64,000 nucleotides of DNA, from assembly GCF_051713825.1 (NCBI RefSeq), contig NZ_JBIOQR010000001.1, positions 1,798,001 to 1,862,000 of the forward strand. Reading direction: 5' to 3'. The DNA is from Enterococcus_K sp051713825 (lineage in GTDB: Bacteria > Bacillota > Bacilli > Lactobacillales > Enterococcaceae). The position numbers and the translations under genes were made by a program. The notes beneath the pieces are model-generated. The model saw only the letters and a program-made list of their open reading frames with translations, made no database searches and was not told the DNA's origin. Below, piece by piece: positions 1-13,005 of this stretch (its first letter is position 1; each line of letters begins with the position of its first letter).

Positions 1-10
1 CTACTGATTT

Positions 11-1060
11 TTAGTTCATTAGATTTCCAAAAAAGTCAGTAATACTTGACCACAAATTAGAAAAGAAACCTTCATTTTCATCTAATGTTCCTTTGAGTTT
101 GTCTCCAAATTTTCCTAGTTCGTCACCCAATCGATCCACGGTATCCGTGAAGCCTTTGCTAATTTTATCTAGCTGGGCAATGGAATCTTTATCCAACACG
201 CCATCTGTTGATTGATATTTTTCAGCTAATGAAACTAATTTTGCCACATCATCTTTTGTTAAATAGCTAGAGAGGTTATTTTTTTCTAGTGCATCATTTA
301 CGATTTTTTCAACATCCGCTTTAGTTGCAAGTTCTCCTTGCTTTTCTTTCAATTCTGCGAGTTCCTTTTTAATATCAACCAGGGTTTGATTCAGTTGTGC
401 TTTATATGCTTCATCTGCTTTGGCTTGTTCATCTTCTGTTAATGTTTCAGATTTATTCTCCTCAGTTGCCTGATCGACAATTGACTTCGACAAATCAGCT
501 GTCGTATCTAATTCTTCTTGTGCAAGTTTGGCTCTATCTGGGTCGACTTCCTCACCATTCGCTTCAAAAGCCTTATAAACGCCAGTTAAAGCACTCTCAC
601 CAGTCACTTTAACCACACTAGCAACTTTAATAGTCGCATCACTAATACCTGCTGTCACAAGAGGGTTCTTATACTGATCTGCAGTAATTAAAGTAATATT
701 CTCCGGTGTAAGAATATCCACATTAATTCCTTTCCCCTCATCCTCACGATTGACCACTACAGAACTGAGCATGACGCTATCATCTCCACTTCCATAACCT
801 AGATAGGTAACTAAATCCTTCCCTGTTGCTTTTTGTGTATTCACCGAATCTGAAGTAATACCTAATACTTTCATTGTTTCGTTCATTTGATTCTGATTTA
901 AACCAGCACCTGCTACAAATGTTGGCTTGCCCCAACGTTCATTTATAACTGTTTCGTTGCTAGAATTGGTCTCTGCTAATGCTACTTTCGTGCTCAAGCT
1001 TACCGTTCCTATAATTGATAGTGTTATAATTGCGATTGTTAGATTTTGTTTCATATTCAT
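11..1060 (-). CDS. Secreted DUF1002 domain protein
   Basis: The 349-residue product begins with a signal peptide (basic start, hydrophobic stretch, AxA-like end near residue 29). Residues about 40-200 match the DUF1002 (YpuA-like) family of Firmicute secreted proteins, with family-like segments such as TGKDLVTYLGYGSGD near residue 80. The C-terminal third (about 205-349) is rich in Lys, Glu and Asp and is probably coiled coil. The function of DUF1002 is not known. A strong ribosome binding site (GGAGGAAA at about 1067-1074) precedes the ATG at 1060; a second ATG two codons in is possible. The gene ends 11 bases from the window edge, so its downstream neighbours cannot be seen. Confidence 0.8.
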   Translation of the reverse strand: MNMKQNLTIAIITLSIIGTVSLSTKVALAETNSSNETVINERWGKPTFVAGAGLNQNQMNETMKVLGITSDSVNTQKATGKDLVTYLGYGSGDDSVMLSSVVVNREDEGKGINVDILTPENITLITADQYKNPLVTAGISDATIKVASVVKVTGESALTGVYKAFEANGEEVDPDRAKLAQEELDTTADLSKSIVDQATEENKSETLTEDEQAKADEAYKAQLNQTLVDIKKELAELKEKQGELATKADVEKIVNDALEKNNLSSYLTKDDVAKLVSLAEKYQSTDGVLDKDSIAQLDKISKGFTDTVDRLGDELGKFGDKLKGTLDENEGFFSNLWSSITDFFGNLMN

Positions 1061-1309
1061 TCTTTTTTCCTCCCAATAGTGAAGTTTGGCTTAATTCATT
1101 GCCACTCCTTTATAATAGTCTTTATCATTTCAAATAAGGGCATCTTAGCCTAATCTTAATCGTTTATTTATGAAAATAAAAAACTCTTAAGTATATTTAG
1201 TAATTTATAAACATTTTGTTTACATAATATATGTATGGTAACTTATAATGTTTTCCTCTTCCTCTCTTTTATTTTATGGTACACTTATAAAAAGAAAGGG
1301 AGTGAGTTA

Positions 1310-1978
1310 TTGACCTACGTAAAAAATTTTTTGATAGTCATTGGGCTTTTTATCTTAAGTCAGCTGTACGGTTTGTTCTTAGGCTTTGGTCTTGAATTTG
1401 CTAAACTAGGTGGTCAGGAGAAAATGTCTACTCTAGCAAATGTCGCATGCATTATTTTTACCTTATTAAGCATCTGGCTGTTGATATTCCTTGCAAAAAA
1501 ACTAAAGATAATGGATTTTTCACTTGATTTTTTAACAAAAAAAAATATTAAGTTTATCTTTCTAGCCTTTATCATTGCTCGGTTGATTGTCTATGTATTA
1601 AGTATCTTAATGATGGCACAAGGAAATGAGTCTACACAAAATGATGAAGCCATTCTTGAAATGACCAAACTAATCAGTCCTCTATTATCATTTATTATGA
1701 TATCCATTGCTGCACCAATTATGGAAGAAATTGTCTTTCGTGGTGGAATCATTGGGTTAATTTTTAAAGATTATCCGATAGTCGGAATCATTTGTAGTAC
1801 CTTAATTTTTGGTGCAATCCATCAATCAGATAATTTCATCAGTTTTCTAATCTATGCTGCAATCGGATTCGTCTTGAGTTATAGCTATTATAAAACAAAA
1901 CGTCTTGAAGTCAGTATAAGTATTCATTTTTTAAATAATCTTATTGGTGGATTAGCTATTCTATTTGGTTGGTTATGA
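1310..1978 (+). CDS. CPBP family intramembrane metalloprotease
   Basis: This polytopic membrane protein carries the three CPBP (Abi/CAAX-like) signatures. These are EEIVFR (the EExxxR motif), FGAIH (FxxxH) about 30 residues later, and HFLNN (HxxxN) near the C-terminus. Family members are Rce1-like proteases; in lactic acid bacteria several protect against self-made bacteriocins, but no bacteriocin gene is visible here. I chose the TTG start at 1310 because GGGAG lies seven bases upstream. The reading frame opens earlier, with an ATG at 1235. That ATG has no ribosome binding site and lies upstream of a plausible -10 (TATAAT, 1244-1249; possible -35 TTTACA, 1219-1224, spacer 19). From TTG the product is about 222 residues. 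Confidence 0.8.
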   Translation: MTYVKNFLIVIGLFILSQLYGLFLGFGLEFAKLGGQEKMSTLANVACIIFTLLSIWLLIFLAKKLKIMDFSLDFLTKKNIKFIFLAFIIARLIVYVLSILMMAQGNESTQNDEAILEMTKLISPLLSFIMISIAAPIMEEIVFRGGIIGLIFKDYPIVGIICSTLIFGAIHQSDNFISFLIYAAIGFVLSYSYYKTKRLEVSISIHFLNNLIGGLAILFGWL

Positions 1979-1994
1979 TCGAATAAGGTTTCCT

Positions 1995-2058
1995 AAGAAA
2001 CGAGCAATAAGCACCCAGTCTGAATTAACGGATAAAGGTTGTTTGTTGCTCGTTTCTT
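1995..2058 (+). terminator. Long hairpin after the CPBP gene
   Basis: AAGAAACGAGCAA (1995-2007) pairs exactly with TTGCTCGTTTCTT (2046-2058). The stem extends inward with a few G-U pairs, and a T-rich run follows. It lies 17 bases after the CPBP stop codon and fits an intrinsic terminator. A single unpaired copy of the ACGAGCAATAA arm recurs near 31410. Confidence 0.55.
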
Positions 2059-2400
2059 CTTTAAGACAGTGTAGGGAATATATTTATCGATAACCCTTAT
2101 AGATAGCCAACTTTGTTTGACCGACATGAAGCGTGTGGATAAGTTGTTTTCTTTTGAAGAAAGATTGTAGTAGGTATGCAAGAGAGTCATTCAACAGATA
2201 TGAGGGTATTCTGAGCTTTTTTTCATAAATAAGTTTCTTCTGTCTGATTGATAACTCTATCTTACAGGGTAAGTTCGAAGTAATCTTTATTAGTGAGTAA
2301 AAGAACAACACAAATAGCCTGATTTCTCCCATTTTTTGGCAGAAATCAAGCTATTTTTTGTTTCTCCGTTTTCTTTGCGAGGCAATCTTTTACAAGTAGC

Positions 2401-2900
2401 CTACATAGAATTTGACCAAGGCAAAAATTCATAAAGAATTTCTGGCTTCTCAAGGAACGGTTTATTCGGCAACTATTAGAAACGCTGCGTCATGTAATCT
2501 TTAGGATCTAAGTCGTTCGCTGTTGCAACAAGACCCAAGTAGCTAGCCTTGGCTTGTTGACTGAAGCCAGTTCTTTCTTCCCAGCATTAGTGGTCAAATG
2601 ACTTGCTCCGTTGTTTTATTGTGGTTAAGAATCCGGCCATTTGTCAAGAAATGATACAAACCTTCTTTTGATTTTGCTGATAGGTAACTGCCTTTCCTAA
2701 TGAAGATTTTTACGAAACAAATACCTCTTCTAGCCAAGTATAAAAGCTATCGAGTAAGGGTTTCAGCAACTGTGCTCGCTTCACTTGACGCTCTTCTATC
2801 GAACAATAGACCAGACTCATTCTTTGCGGGCTGTATGGCCTGCGGTTGATCAATCGATAACTCATTTGGTGTAGAGCCAAACGATACTGCTCATTTAGAA
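2401..2900 (-). pseudogene. Decayed IS66-family transposase (tnpC) remnant
   Basis: Read on the minus strand, broken segments in several frames match the C-terminal half of IS66 transposases in the right order. They are EERQVKRAQLLKPLLDSFYTWLE (about 2730-2830), LGKAVTYQQNQK (about 2670-2705), a degraded GRKNWL-like segment, QAKASYLGLVATANDLDP (about 2500-2555), and LPNKPFLEKPEILYEFLPW ending in a stop at 2401-2403. Stops and frameshifts separate them, for example TCG-TAA after VFVS at 2710. No complete IS ends are visible. The remnant abuts the rRNA operon terminator. The remaining stretch 2059-2400 holds nothing else I recognise. Confidence 0.7.
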
Positions 2901-2906
2901 ATAACA

Positions 2907-2940
2907 TAAAAAAAGACATAGAATTTATCTATGTCTTTAG
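2907..2940 (-). terminator. rRNA operon terminator
   Basis: On the minus strand AAAGACATAGA pairs with TCTATGTCTTT around a short loop and is followed by a run of T, directly after the 5S gene. It closes the rRNA operon. Confidence 0.85.
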
Positions 2941-2945
2941 GTTTA

Positions 2946-3061
2946 GCGTGGCGACGTCCTACTCTCACAAGGGGAAACCCCTCACTACAATCGGCGCTAA
3001 GAAGCTTAACTTCTGTGTTCGGCATGGGAACAGGTGTATCCTTCTCGCTATCGCCACCACA
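2946..3061 (-). rRNA. rrf: 5S ribosomal RNA
   Basis: The 116-base minus-strand sequence begins TGTGGTGGCGATAGCG and ends GACGTCGCCACGC, a typical enterococcal/vagococcal 5S rRNA with complementary ends. It lies about 100 bases after the 23S gene. No tRNA gene follows it before the terminator, unlike many operons in related genera. Confidence 0.95.
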
Positions 3062-3163
3062 CTTAGTGATGTTGTCTTATTGAGTTATGCTTTCGCTCAC
3101 TCAAAACTGGATTTGAAGTATTTTTAATTGAAACTCTTCGAGTTCATTCTTTTCTTTTTCTTT

Positions 3164-6075
<2,912 letters not shown>

Positions 6076-6298
6076 TTATCAACCTTACGGTTGGGTTTTG
6101 ACTCGTTTTCCTAGCGATAGGAACGTAGTCAAGAAAATAAGCAATTGAACTTCTTAAAAAACTCATTCAACGCGGTGTTCTCGGTTTGTTTCAATTAATT
6201 TTTACTTCAATATCCAGTTTTCAATGAACAAAAGTTTTGAGAGTAAACCTCTCAAAACTGAACAAAGTGTTGATAAACCGTGTAGTTTCCGTAATATT

Positions 6299-7865
<1,567 letters not shown>

Positions 7866-8029
7866 AAGTTAGAACAATCATAAGATTGTTAAGCTCAATT
7901 TGTTTGCTAGCATATTGCTTGCTTGTTAAATGTTTGTGACTTGACTAATCAAGTACACACTACACATTTGGTTTGTCTTACTTTGTTCAGTTTTCAAAGG
8001 TCTACAATTGCTGTTTCAGCAACTTTTAT

Positions 8030-8058
8030 ATCCTATCAGTTAGACAAGTGAATGTCAA
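8030..8058 (-). promoter_or_regulatory. rRNA operon promoter P2 (proximal)
   Basis: On the minus strand TTGACA (8053-8058) and TAGGAT (8030-8035) are separated by exactly 17 bases. Five bases after the -10 box comes AGTTGCTGAAACAG (8011-8024), the same initial sequence at the same distance as in P1. The leader then runs about 150 bases to 16S. Confidence 0.85.
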
Positions 8059-8124
8059 CCTTTTTTTACAAAAGTTTTTCAACTGCTTTTCAGAAAGTTA
8101 ATTACCTGTTTCAGCAACTCAATT

Positions 8125-8153
8125 AGAATAACAGCTATTTCTCCATACGTCAA
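8125..8153 (-). promoter_or_regulatory. rRNA operon promoter P1 (distal)
   Basis: On the minus strand TTGACG (8148-8153) and TATTCT (8125-8130) have a 17-base spacer. The sequence AGTTGCTGAAACAG (8106-8119) begins five bases after the -10 box, exactly as at P2. Tandem promoters are usual for rRNA operons of Firmicutes. Confidence 0.8.
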
Positions 8154-8203
8154 GAACAATTTTCATTATTTTTACAAAAATATTTCATCTTTATTTCTAC
8201 CTC

Positions 8204-8260
8204 ATAAAAAAGATAAGAGAGAGTGAGCTAAAACTAGCCTCAAACCCTCTTACTCTCATC
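8204..8260 (-). terminator. Terminator after the methionine-uptake operon
   Basis: On the minus strand an imperfect GATGAGAGT/ACTCTCTC stem with an inner GAGGCTA/TAGCTC stem is followed by TTATCTTTTTT. It lies between the M20 amidohydrolase stop and rRNA promoter P1 and would insulate the rRNA operon. The stretch 8261-8410 shows nothing else. Confidence 0.5.
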
Positions 8261-8410
8261 TCATAACCGACTAAAATGAAGTTTCTATAGTTCTAATTAT
8301 CATCCAGCATTTATTCACTTTGTTCTATATAATATATTTTAATTAACTATCAAACAGTCTCTTAACAAAGAGCAATTGCTTTTTATTTCAACCGTATAGC
8401 TTATTTTCCT

Positions 8411-9628
8411 CTACGATTCTTCAGCTCGTCCATTCAAATACGAGAATGCATAGCCTACATGGTAAGCAGTAGCTAAAGCAAGGCCTCGCTCATCAATGTC
8501 AAATTTTTCATGGTGATGACCATATTGTGTCTCTTTATTGTTAAGATTTCGCGTTCCAACTCGCCCATAAATCCCAGGTGCTTCTACTAAAAAGTCAGCA
8601 AAATCATCTGCCCCCAAGCTCTTAGGATTATCCGTTATAACATTCTCAATACCAACAATTTCCGAAGCTACTTGTTGTGCCAGTAGCGTAGCAGATTTTT
8701 CATTAATAAGCGGAGCTGCTGCATCATACCTTTCAAAGGTTGACACTTCTGTTCGATGAGCATTCGCTATTTCTCTTGCAATTTCTTCAACTCGCTTTAA
8801 GACGAACTCTCTTGTTTCAAAACTGAAACTCCTAACCGTTCCTTCAATGACTGCATGATTGGCAACAATGTTATAACGCGTCCCAGCTCTAAGCACACCA
8901 ATTCCGACAACAACAGGATCTAATGGATTAACTTCGCGCGCGACAATTGTTTGAAGCTCTGTCACAACAGCTGCAGCCGCAACCAATGCATCTCTTCCAG
9001 ATTGTGGTTGTGCTACATGACTACTCAATCCATCAATTTCAATTTTGAAAATATCGCAAGAAGCATTGGTGGCGCCTGGCGTGGCTACCAACTTCCCTAC
9101 TTCAACGCTAGAATCCAAATGTAGACCAAACACTTGGTCCACATCTTCTAGAAAGCCCCCTTGAACAAATTGTTTCGCACCCGCACCAATTTCTTCTGCT
9201 TGTTGAAAAGCAAATTTAATCGTGCCGTAAAAATGGTCTGCCAAATTACTTAACACTTTTGTGGCCCCCAACAAGGCCGCTGCATGACCATCGTGCCCAC
9301 ATGCATGGTTTAAACCAGCATTTTTTGATGTGTATTCCTTTGTTGTCTTGTCTTCTAATTCTAACGCATCAATATCTGCTCGCAGAACTAATGTTTTTCC
9401 TGTTCCTTTTTTTCCTTTGAGCGTCGCAATAGCTCCTGTTTCGCCAACTGACTCATAACTTAAGCCAATTTTATCAAGTTCTTCTTTAATTTTGGCTATT
9501 GTTTTGTACTCCTTCAGACTCGCTTCAGGATACTGATGAAAATGTCTACGTAAAGCAATCACTTCAGCTTCAACTGCAGACAACTCCTCTTCAATAATTA
9601 GTTGATCTACTTTCGTTTCTGTTGTCAT
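8411..9628 (-). CDS. M20 family amidohydrolase/aminoacylase
   Basis: The 405-residue product matches M20D metal-dependent amidohydrolases (YxeP/HipO-like). It has the HACGHDGH metal motif near residue 108, QQAEEIGAG with the catalytic Glu near 145, HLDSS near 173 and GHHHEKFD near the C-terminus. These enzymes hydrolyse N-acyl amino acids or similar amides in the cytoplasm. The gene is last in the minus-strand methionine cluster, 12 bases after metQ, so an N-acyl-methionine or related sulfur compound is a reasonable but unproven substrate. A GGAGGAAT ribosome binding site precedes the ATG. All expected metal ligands appear present, so the enzyme is probably active. Confidence 0.85.
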   Translation of the reverse strand: MTTETKVDQLIIEEELSAVEAEVIALRRHFHQYPEASLKEYKTIAKIKEELDKIGLSYESVGETGAIATLKGKKGTGKTLVLRADIDALELEDKTTKEYTSKNAGLNHACGHDGHAAALLGATKVLSNLADHFYGTIKFAFQQAEEIGAGAKQFVQGGFLEDVDQVFGLHLDSSVEVGKLVATPGATNASCDIFKIEIDGLSSHVAQPQSGRDALVAAAAVVTELQTIVAREVNPLDPVVVGIGVLRAGTRYNIVANHAVIEGTVRSFSFETREFVLKRVEEIAREIANAHRTEVSTFERYDAAAPLINEKSATLLAQQVASEIVGIENVITDNPKSLGADDFADFLVEAPGIYGRVGTRNLNNKETQYGHHHEKFDIDERGLALATAYHVGYAFSYLNGRAEES

Positions 9629-9640
9629 ATATAATTCCTC

Positions 9641-10483
9641 CTATTTCTCCCCAAATTCTTTCCATGCAGGAATGCTTGAGCCTTTTGAAGTTTCTTCAAT
9701 TACTTTCTCTGTTTCCTCTGTTTGATACGTCTCAACTACTTTTTGGTAAGTTTTATTTTCCTGATCTTCTTTACGAGCAACAATGATATTGACATAAGGT
9801 CTAGCATCATCATTAACTGGTTCTAAATAGATAGCATCTTCTTTTGGTACGAGTCCTGAGTCAACTGCCACGCCACTATTTATAACTGCAATATCAACAT
9901 CATCTAAACTTCTTGCTGTCTGTGAAGCATCTAACTCATTTATTTTCAACTCTTTTTTATTTTCTGTAATATCTGAAACAGTCGGTGCTTGTCCACTATC
10001 AGAGGCAAGCGTAATTACTCCTGCTGTTTCTAACAAGCGTAGTGCACGTCCGCCATTGGTGACATCATTGGGTATTGAAACTCCGGCTCCTTGTTTTAGT
10101 TTGGCCAAATCTTTTATTTTGTTGGAATAAATTCCTAAAGGCGCATTGACTGTATTTCCAATTGAAACAAGATCTGTACCGTGCTCTTCGTTATAATTAT
10201 CTAAGAAAAATTGATGCTGAAATGAGTTCAAATCAATCGAACCATCTGCTAATGCTGCGTTTGGTTGGTTGTAATCACTGAACTGAACATACTCTAGCTC
10301 GATTCCTTCTTTTGACAGACGCTCCTTTACACTATCCCAAACATCTGTATCTGCTCCAATAATACCTAGTTTAACCACTTTGTTAGAATTTTCTTCTTTT
10401 GCTTCAGATTTAGATGTACTACCGCATCCTGTAAAAATAAACACCGCGAGTGCTGCCACAATAACTTTTCCTAATTTTTTCAT
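9641..10483 (-). CDS. metQ: Methionine ABC transporter substrate-binding lipoprotein
   Basis: The 280-residue product has a lipoprotein signal (FIFTGCGS; Cys near residue 20) and the NlpA/MetQ fold. Typical segments are KLGIIGADTDVWD, the NSFQHQFFLDNY stretch and NDVTNGGRALRLLETAG. It should be anchored to the outer membrane face and bind methionine (or a D-Met/Met-sulfoxide relative) for import through MetI and MetN. It lies 23 bases after metI with a GGAGAGAAT ribosome binding site. Family identity is clear; the exact ligand is inferred from the methionine T-boxes upstream of metN. Confidence 0.9.
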   Translation of the reverse strand: MKKLGKVIVAALAVFIFTGCGSTSKSEAKEENSNKVVKLGIIGADTDVWDSVKERLSKEGIELEYVQFSDYNQPNAALADGSIDLNSFQHQFFLDNYNEEHGTDLVSIGNTVNAPLGIYSNKIKDLAKLKQGAGVSIPNDVTNGGRALRLLETAGVITLASDSGQAPTVSDITENKKELKINELDASQTARSLDDVDIAVINSGVAVDSGLVPKEDAIYLEPVNDDARPYVNIIVARKEDQENKTYQKVVETYQTEETEKVIEETSKGSSIPAWKEFGEK

Positions 10484-10506
10484 ATCAATTCTCTCCTAAT
10501 CTTATT

Positions 10507-11187
10507 TTAATGTGTTGTTTTTCGAATAATTAAATTGCTAATAAATTGACTAATAAAGACTAATAATAAAATGAGTAGTGTCGCAACTAATGTGACATCC
10601 GTTTGAAAACGATTATACCCTCTTGATATTGCAAGGTTCCCAAGTCCACCCGCACCAACTGCTCCAGCCATGGCAGTTAATCCAATCACGTTGATAATTG
10701 TCACAGCTGAAACTCTCACGATGCTAGAAAATCCTTCGACAAGGTAAATACGGAAAATGATTCCTAATGGGCTGGTTCCCATTGCTTGAGCGGCTTCAAT
10801 AATGCCATGATCAACTTCAAGTAAGGCATTTTCAATCTGCCGTGCGTAAAATGGAATAATGCCGATAACTAACGGAACTAATGCGGCGACAGCTCCAATC
10901 CTCGTTCCAACTAAAAAGAGAGTTAACGCTGCAAAAAGCGGCAACATAATGATGAATGGAATGGAACGAATGGTGTTGATAATTTTATCCAATATATTGT
11001 AAATCCAGCGATTTTCTAGTATTCCTCGTGGGCCAATCGCAACAAGTGTAACTCCTAGTAAAATCCCTAAGACACCTGCTATTAATGACGTCCAAGCTGT
11101 CATAAATAACGTTTCTCCTGTAGCTTTTATGAACTCATCAGGAATTTCACTCACATTAGGTAAATACGTTTTAATAAACTGATCCAT
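10507..11187 (-). CDS. metI: Methionine ABC transporter permease
   Basis: The 226-residue membrane protein has five or six hydrophobic segments and the BPD_transp_1 coupling loop (EAAQAMGTSPLGIIFRIYLVEG, about residues 135-157), a close match to MetI permeases. It forms the membrane channel for MetQ-delivered methionine, powered by MetN. The ATG at 1187 of the 11-kb stretch (position 11187) has a good AGGAGGG site. The next gene upstream on this strand should be metN, but a plus-strand insertion sequence separates the two, so transcription from the metN promoter probably does not reach metI normally. Confidence 0.9.
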   Translation of the reverse strand: MDQFIKTYLPNVSEIPDEFIKATGETLFMTAWTSLIAGVLGILLGVTLVAIGPRGILENRWIYNILDKIINTIRSIPFIIMLPLFAALTLFLVGTRIGAVAALVPLVIGIIPFYARQIENALLEVDHGIIEAAQAMGTSPLGIIFRIYLVEGFSSIVRVSAVTIINVIGLTAMAGAVGAGGLGNLAISRGYNRFQTDVTLVATLLILLLVFISQFISNLIIRKTTH

Positions 11188-11320
11188 TCGTTTTCCCTCC
11201 TAATACATGAAAAGTCATCTAGGAAACTCTAGATGCTCATTGTTCGTGGGTTCCAAATTCTCAACGAAAAGAATTCCCCCCCACTTTTTTTAACTCCCCT
11301 CAAATGTTTCTTTGAAATCC

Positions 11321-12972
11321 AAGGGGTATTGCTTGACTTTTTTTAATCGCCTACATAATCAGCGAGAACAGACCTAAACCCCTGTATCTCACTGAAAGTA
11401 GGACTTTTTATGTTAAAACAACTTCAAACACACCTAGACTATCTCTCCACACAAGAAAGATTACTCCCTCACGTCACTCCAGAAGCAAAGGGTGAATACC
11501 AGGAGACGATTGAACTGTTTCGACACCTAAATTTTGATGCAGCACATGAACTGCTTGCTTCACTTTATTCTCATACTGGGCGTCCAGCCCTCGTTCAAAT
11601 CGAAATTTTGCGCACAATGATTCTATGTGCCTATGAGAAAATTTCTTGGGAGACCGCTTTGTATCGACTAAATAATCGCATCGTGTATCGCGTAATCATT
11701 GGTATCGATAAAGAGTCGATTCCAACACTACCTTCTTTTTATGAGCTTAGTCGTCGCTTAATGCCGACGAATGAAAAATCGATTTTAAGAAAGAAACGCG
11801 CGCAAAAGCCAACAGAAAAATATAAGAAAAACGAAAAGATGCCTGAGTCTAAGAAAACTTGGACGCAACGCATGGCCGACATTGCACGCAAAGGAACCTT
11901 CACCTTGTATCGACCCGACCGCTTCTTACAAAAGCTCTTTAAGCTTGTTAGTATCGATACCTCTGTTAGTTACGGCTTACTTGATCCAGAGCTATACGTA
12001 TCAGGAGACGGTACCTGCGTCTATACTGGGGCATCTGCTTATGGCACGGTTGTTTGCGATTGTCGGAAACAAGGAATCTTCCAGTGCGACTGCCCAAAAC
12101 GTTATTCAGATCCTAATGCCACATGGGGCTGGGAAAGTTCAAAAGAACGCTACTTTTATGGCTACAATGCCTATCTACTCTCCACTTATAATGCCGAACG
12201 AAAACTTGATTTACCCCTGTATTTACGAATGGTCAGTGCCAAGCGTCACGATAGCGTGTCTGCGCTTATTGGTCTAGCGGAGTTTCGTGACCTTTGTCCA
12301 GAATTCAAGATGAAAGGTTTTTTATCTGATTCCGCATCTGACAACTATGAAACCTATCATTTACTGAAGGAATGGAAAATTCCAGCCTTTATCGCATTGA
12401 ATAATCGAAAGGAAGGCACGTTTACATACAAACAAGTCGAAATCAATTCAAACGGTATTCCTATTTGTGAGGGTGGCCTCGAAATGACGTACGACGGGCG
12501 TGAAACAAAGCGCAGTCGAGCAAAATTCCGTTGTCCAGCAAAAATGAAGAAGTGCATCAAATGTCCGTTAGAGAAACCTTGTTCTTCCTCACCTTATGGA
12601 CGAACGGTTTATACAAAGACCGATGATAACCCCAGATTCTTTACGGAGGTTCCGCGAGATTCAAAACAATGGCGTACAATCATGAAGCAACGAACAAACA
12701 TCGAAAGAATCAATAAGCAACTCCTACGAGACTGCGGGATTGAAGCGAGTGGCGTTCGAACACGCAGTCGTCTCACGCTGTGGTTAACAGCGGCCATGAT
12801 GGTGATCCACCTCAAAGCACAATATAAATACGCTGGTTAGCATTTTTACTTAAAAAAATTTTTTTAAGCCTTACGCTTATTTGAGTGCGTCTTCTTTTGT
12901 GAAAGAGCTGAGCAGAACATCGTGACTCGTTCAAATACGATAAATTTCCATATTTTTATACTTATCCCCTCA
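11321..12972. mobile_element. Insertion sequence between metN and metI
   Basis: A plus-strand transposase gene occupies the 1.8-kb gap between metN and metI, two genes that are normally adjacent. Possible ends are AAGGGGTATTGCTT (from 11321) and, inverted, GAGGGGATAAG (12961-12971). These arms match only partly, and no target duplication could be identified, so the boundaries are approximate. A perfect 20-base palindrome lies just after the transposase (12850-12869), and a CATCTAG/CTAGATG hairpin lies in the left flank near 11216-11235. Confidence 0.6.
11410..12840 (+). CDS. DDE transposase of the insertion sequence
   Basis: The 476-residue protein looks like an intact DDE (RNase H-fold, IS4/IS5-like) transposase. 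An N-terminal helical domain (about 1-110) is followed by a basic linker. Candidate catalytic residues are the Asp in VSGDGTCVY (about 203), the Asp in FLSDSASD (about 309) and the Glu in RTNIERIN (about 435). Two cysteine clusters, CDCRKQGIFQCDC and CPAKMKKCIKCPLEKPC, may bind zinc. I cannot assign the IS family with certainty. The frame is uninterrupted, so the element may still be mobile. The ribosome binding site (AGTAGGA) is weak. Confidence 0.8.
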   Translation: MLKQLQTHLDYLSTQERLLPHVTPEAKGEYQETIELFRHLNFDAAHELLASLYSHTGRPALVQIEILRTMILCAYEKISWETALYRLNNRIVYRVIIGIDKESIPTLPSFYELSRRLMPTNEKSILRKKRAQKPTEKYKKNEKMPESKKTWTQRMADIARKGTFTLYRPDRFLQKLFKLVSIDTSVSYGLLDPELYVSGDGTCVYTGASAYGTVVCDCRKQGIFQCDCPKRYSDPNATWGWESSKERYFYGYNAYLLSTYNAERKLDLPLYLRMVSAKRHDSVSALIGLAEFRDLCPEFKMKGFLSDSASDNYETYHLLKEWKIPAFIALNNRKEGTFTYKQVEINSNGIPICEGGLEMTYDGRETKRSRAKFRCPAKMKKCIKCPLEKPCSSSPYGRTVYTKTDDNPRFFTEVPRDSKQWRTIMKQRTNIERINKQLLRDCGIEASGVRTRSRLTLWLTAAMMVIHLKAQYKYAG

Positions 12973-13005
12973 ATTTTAGCAAGAATTTATCCCATCTTTC
13001 CTAGT

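Noticed and set aside
1235..1309. ATG at 1235 as the start of the CPBP protein
   Set aside because: There is no ribosome binding site, it precedes the likely -10 box, and the TTG at 1310 has a strong site.
2710..2919. A short minus-strand gene of 69 codons
   Set aside because: Its start lies in the rRNA terminator hairpin and its content is a fragment of an IS66 transposase.
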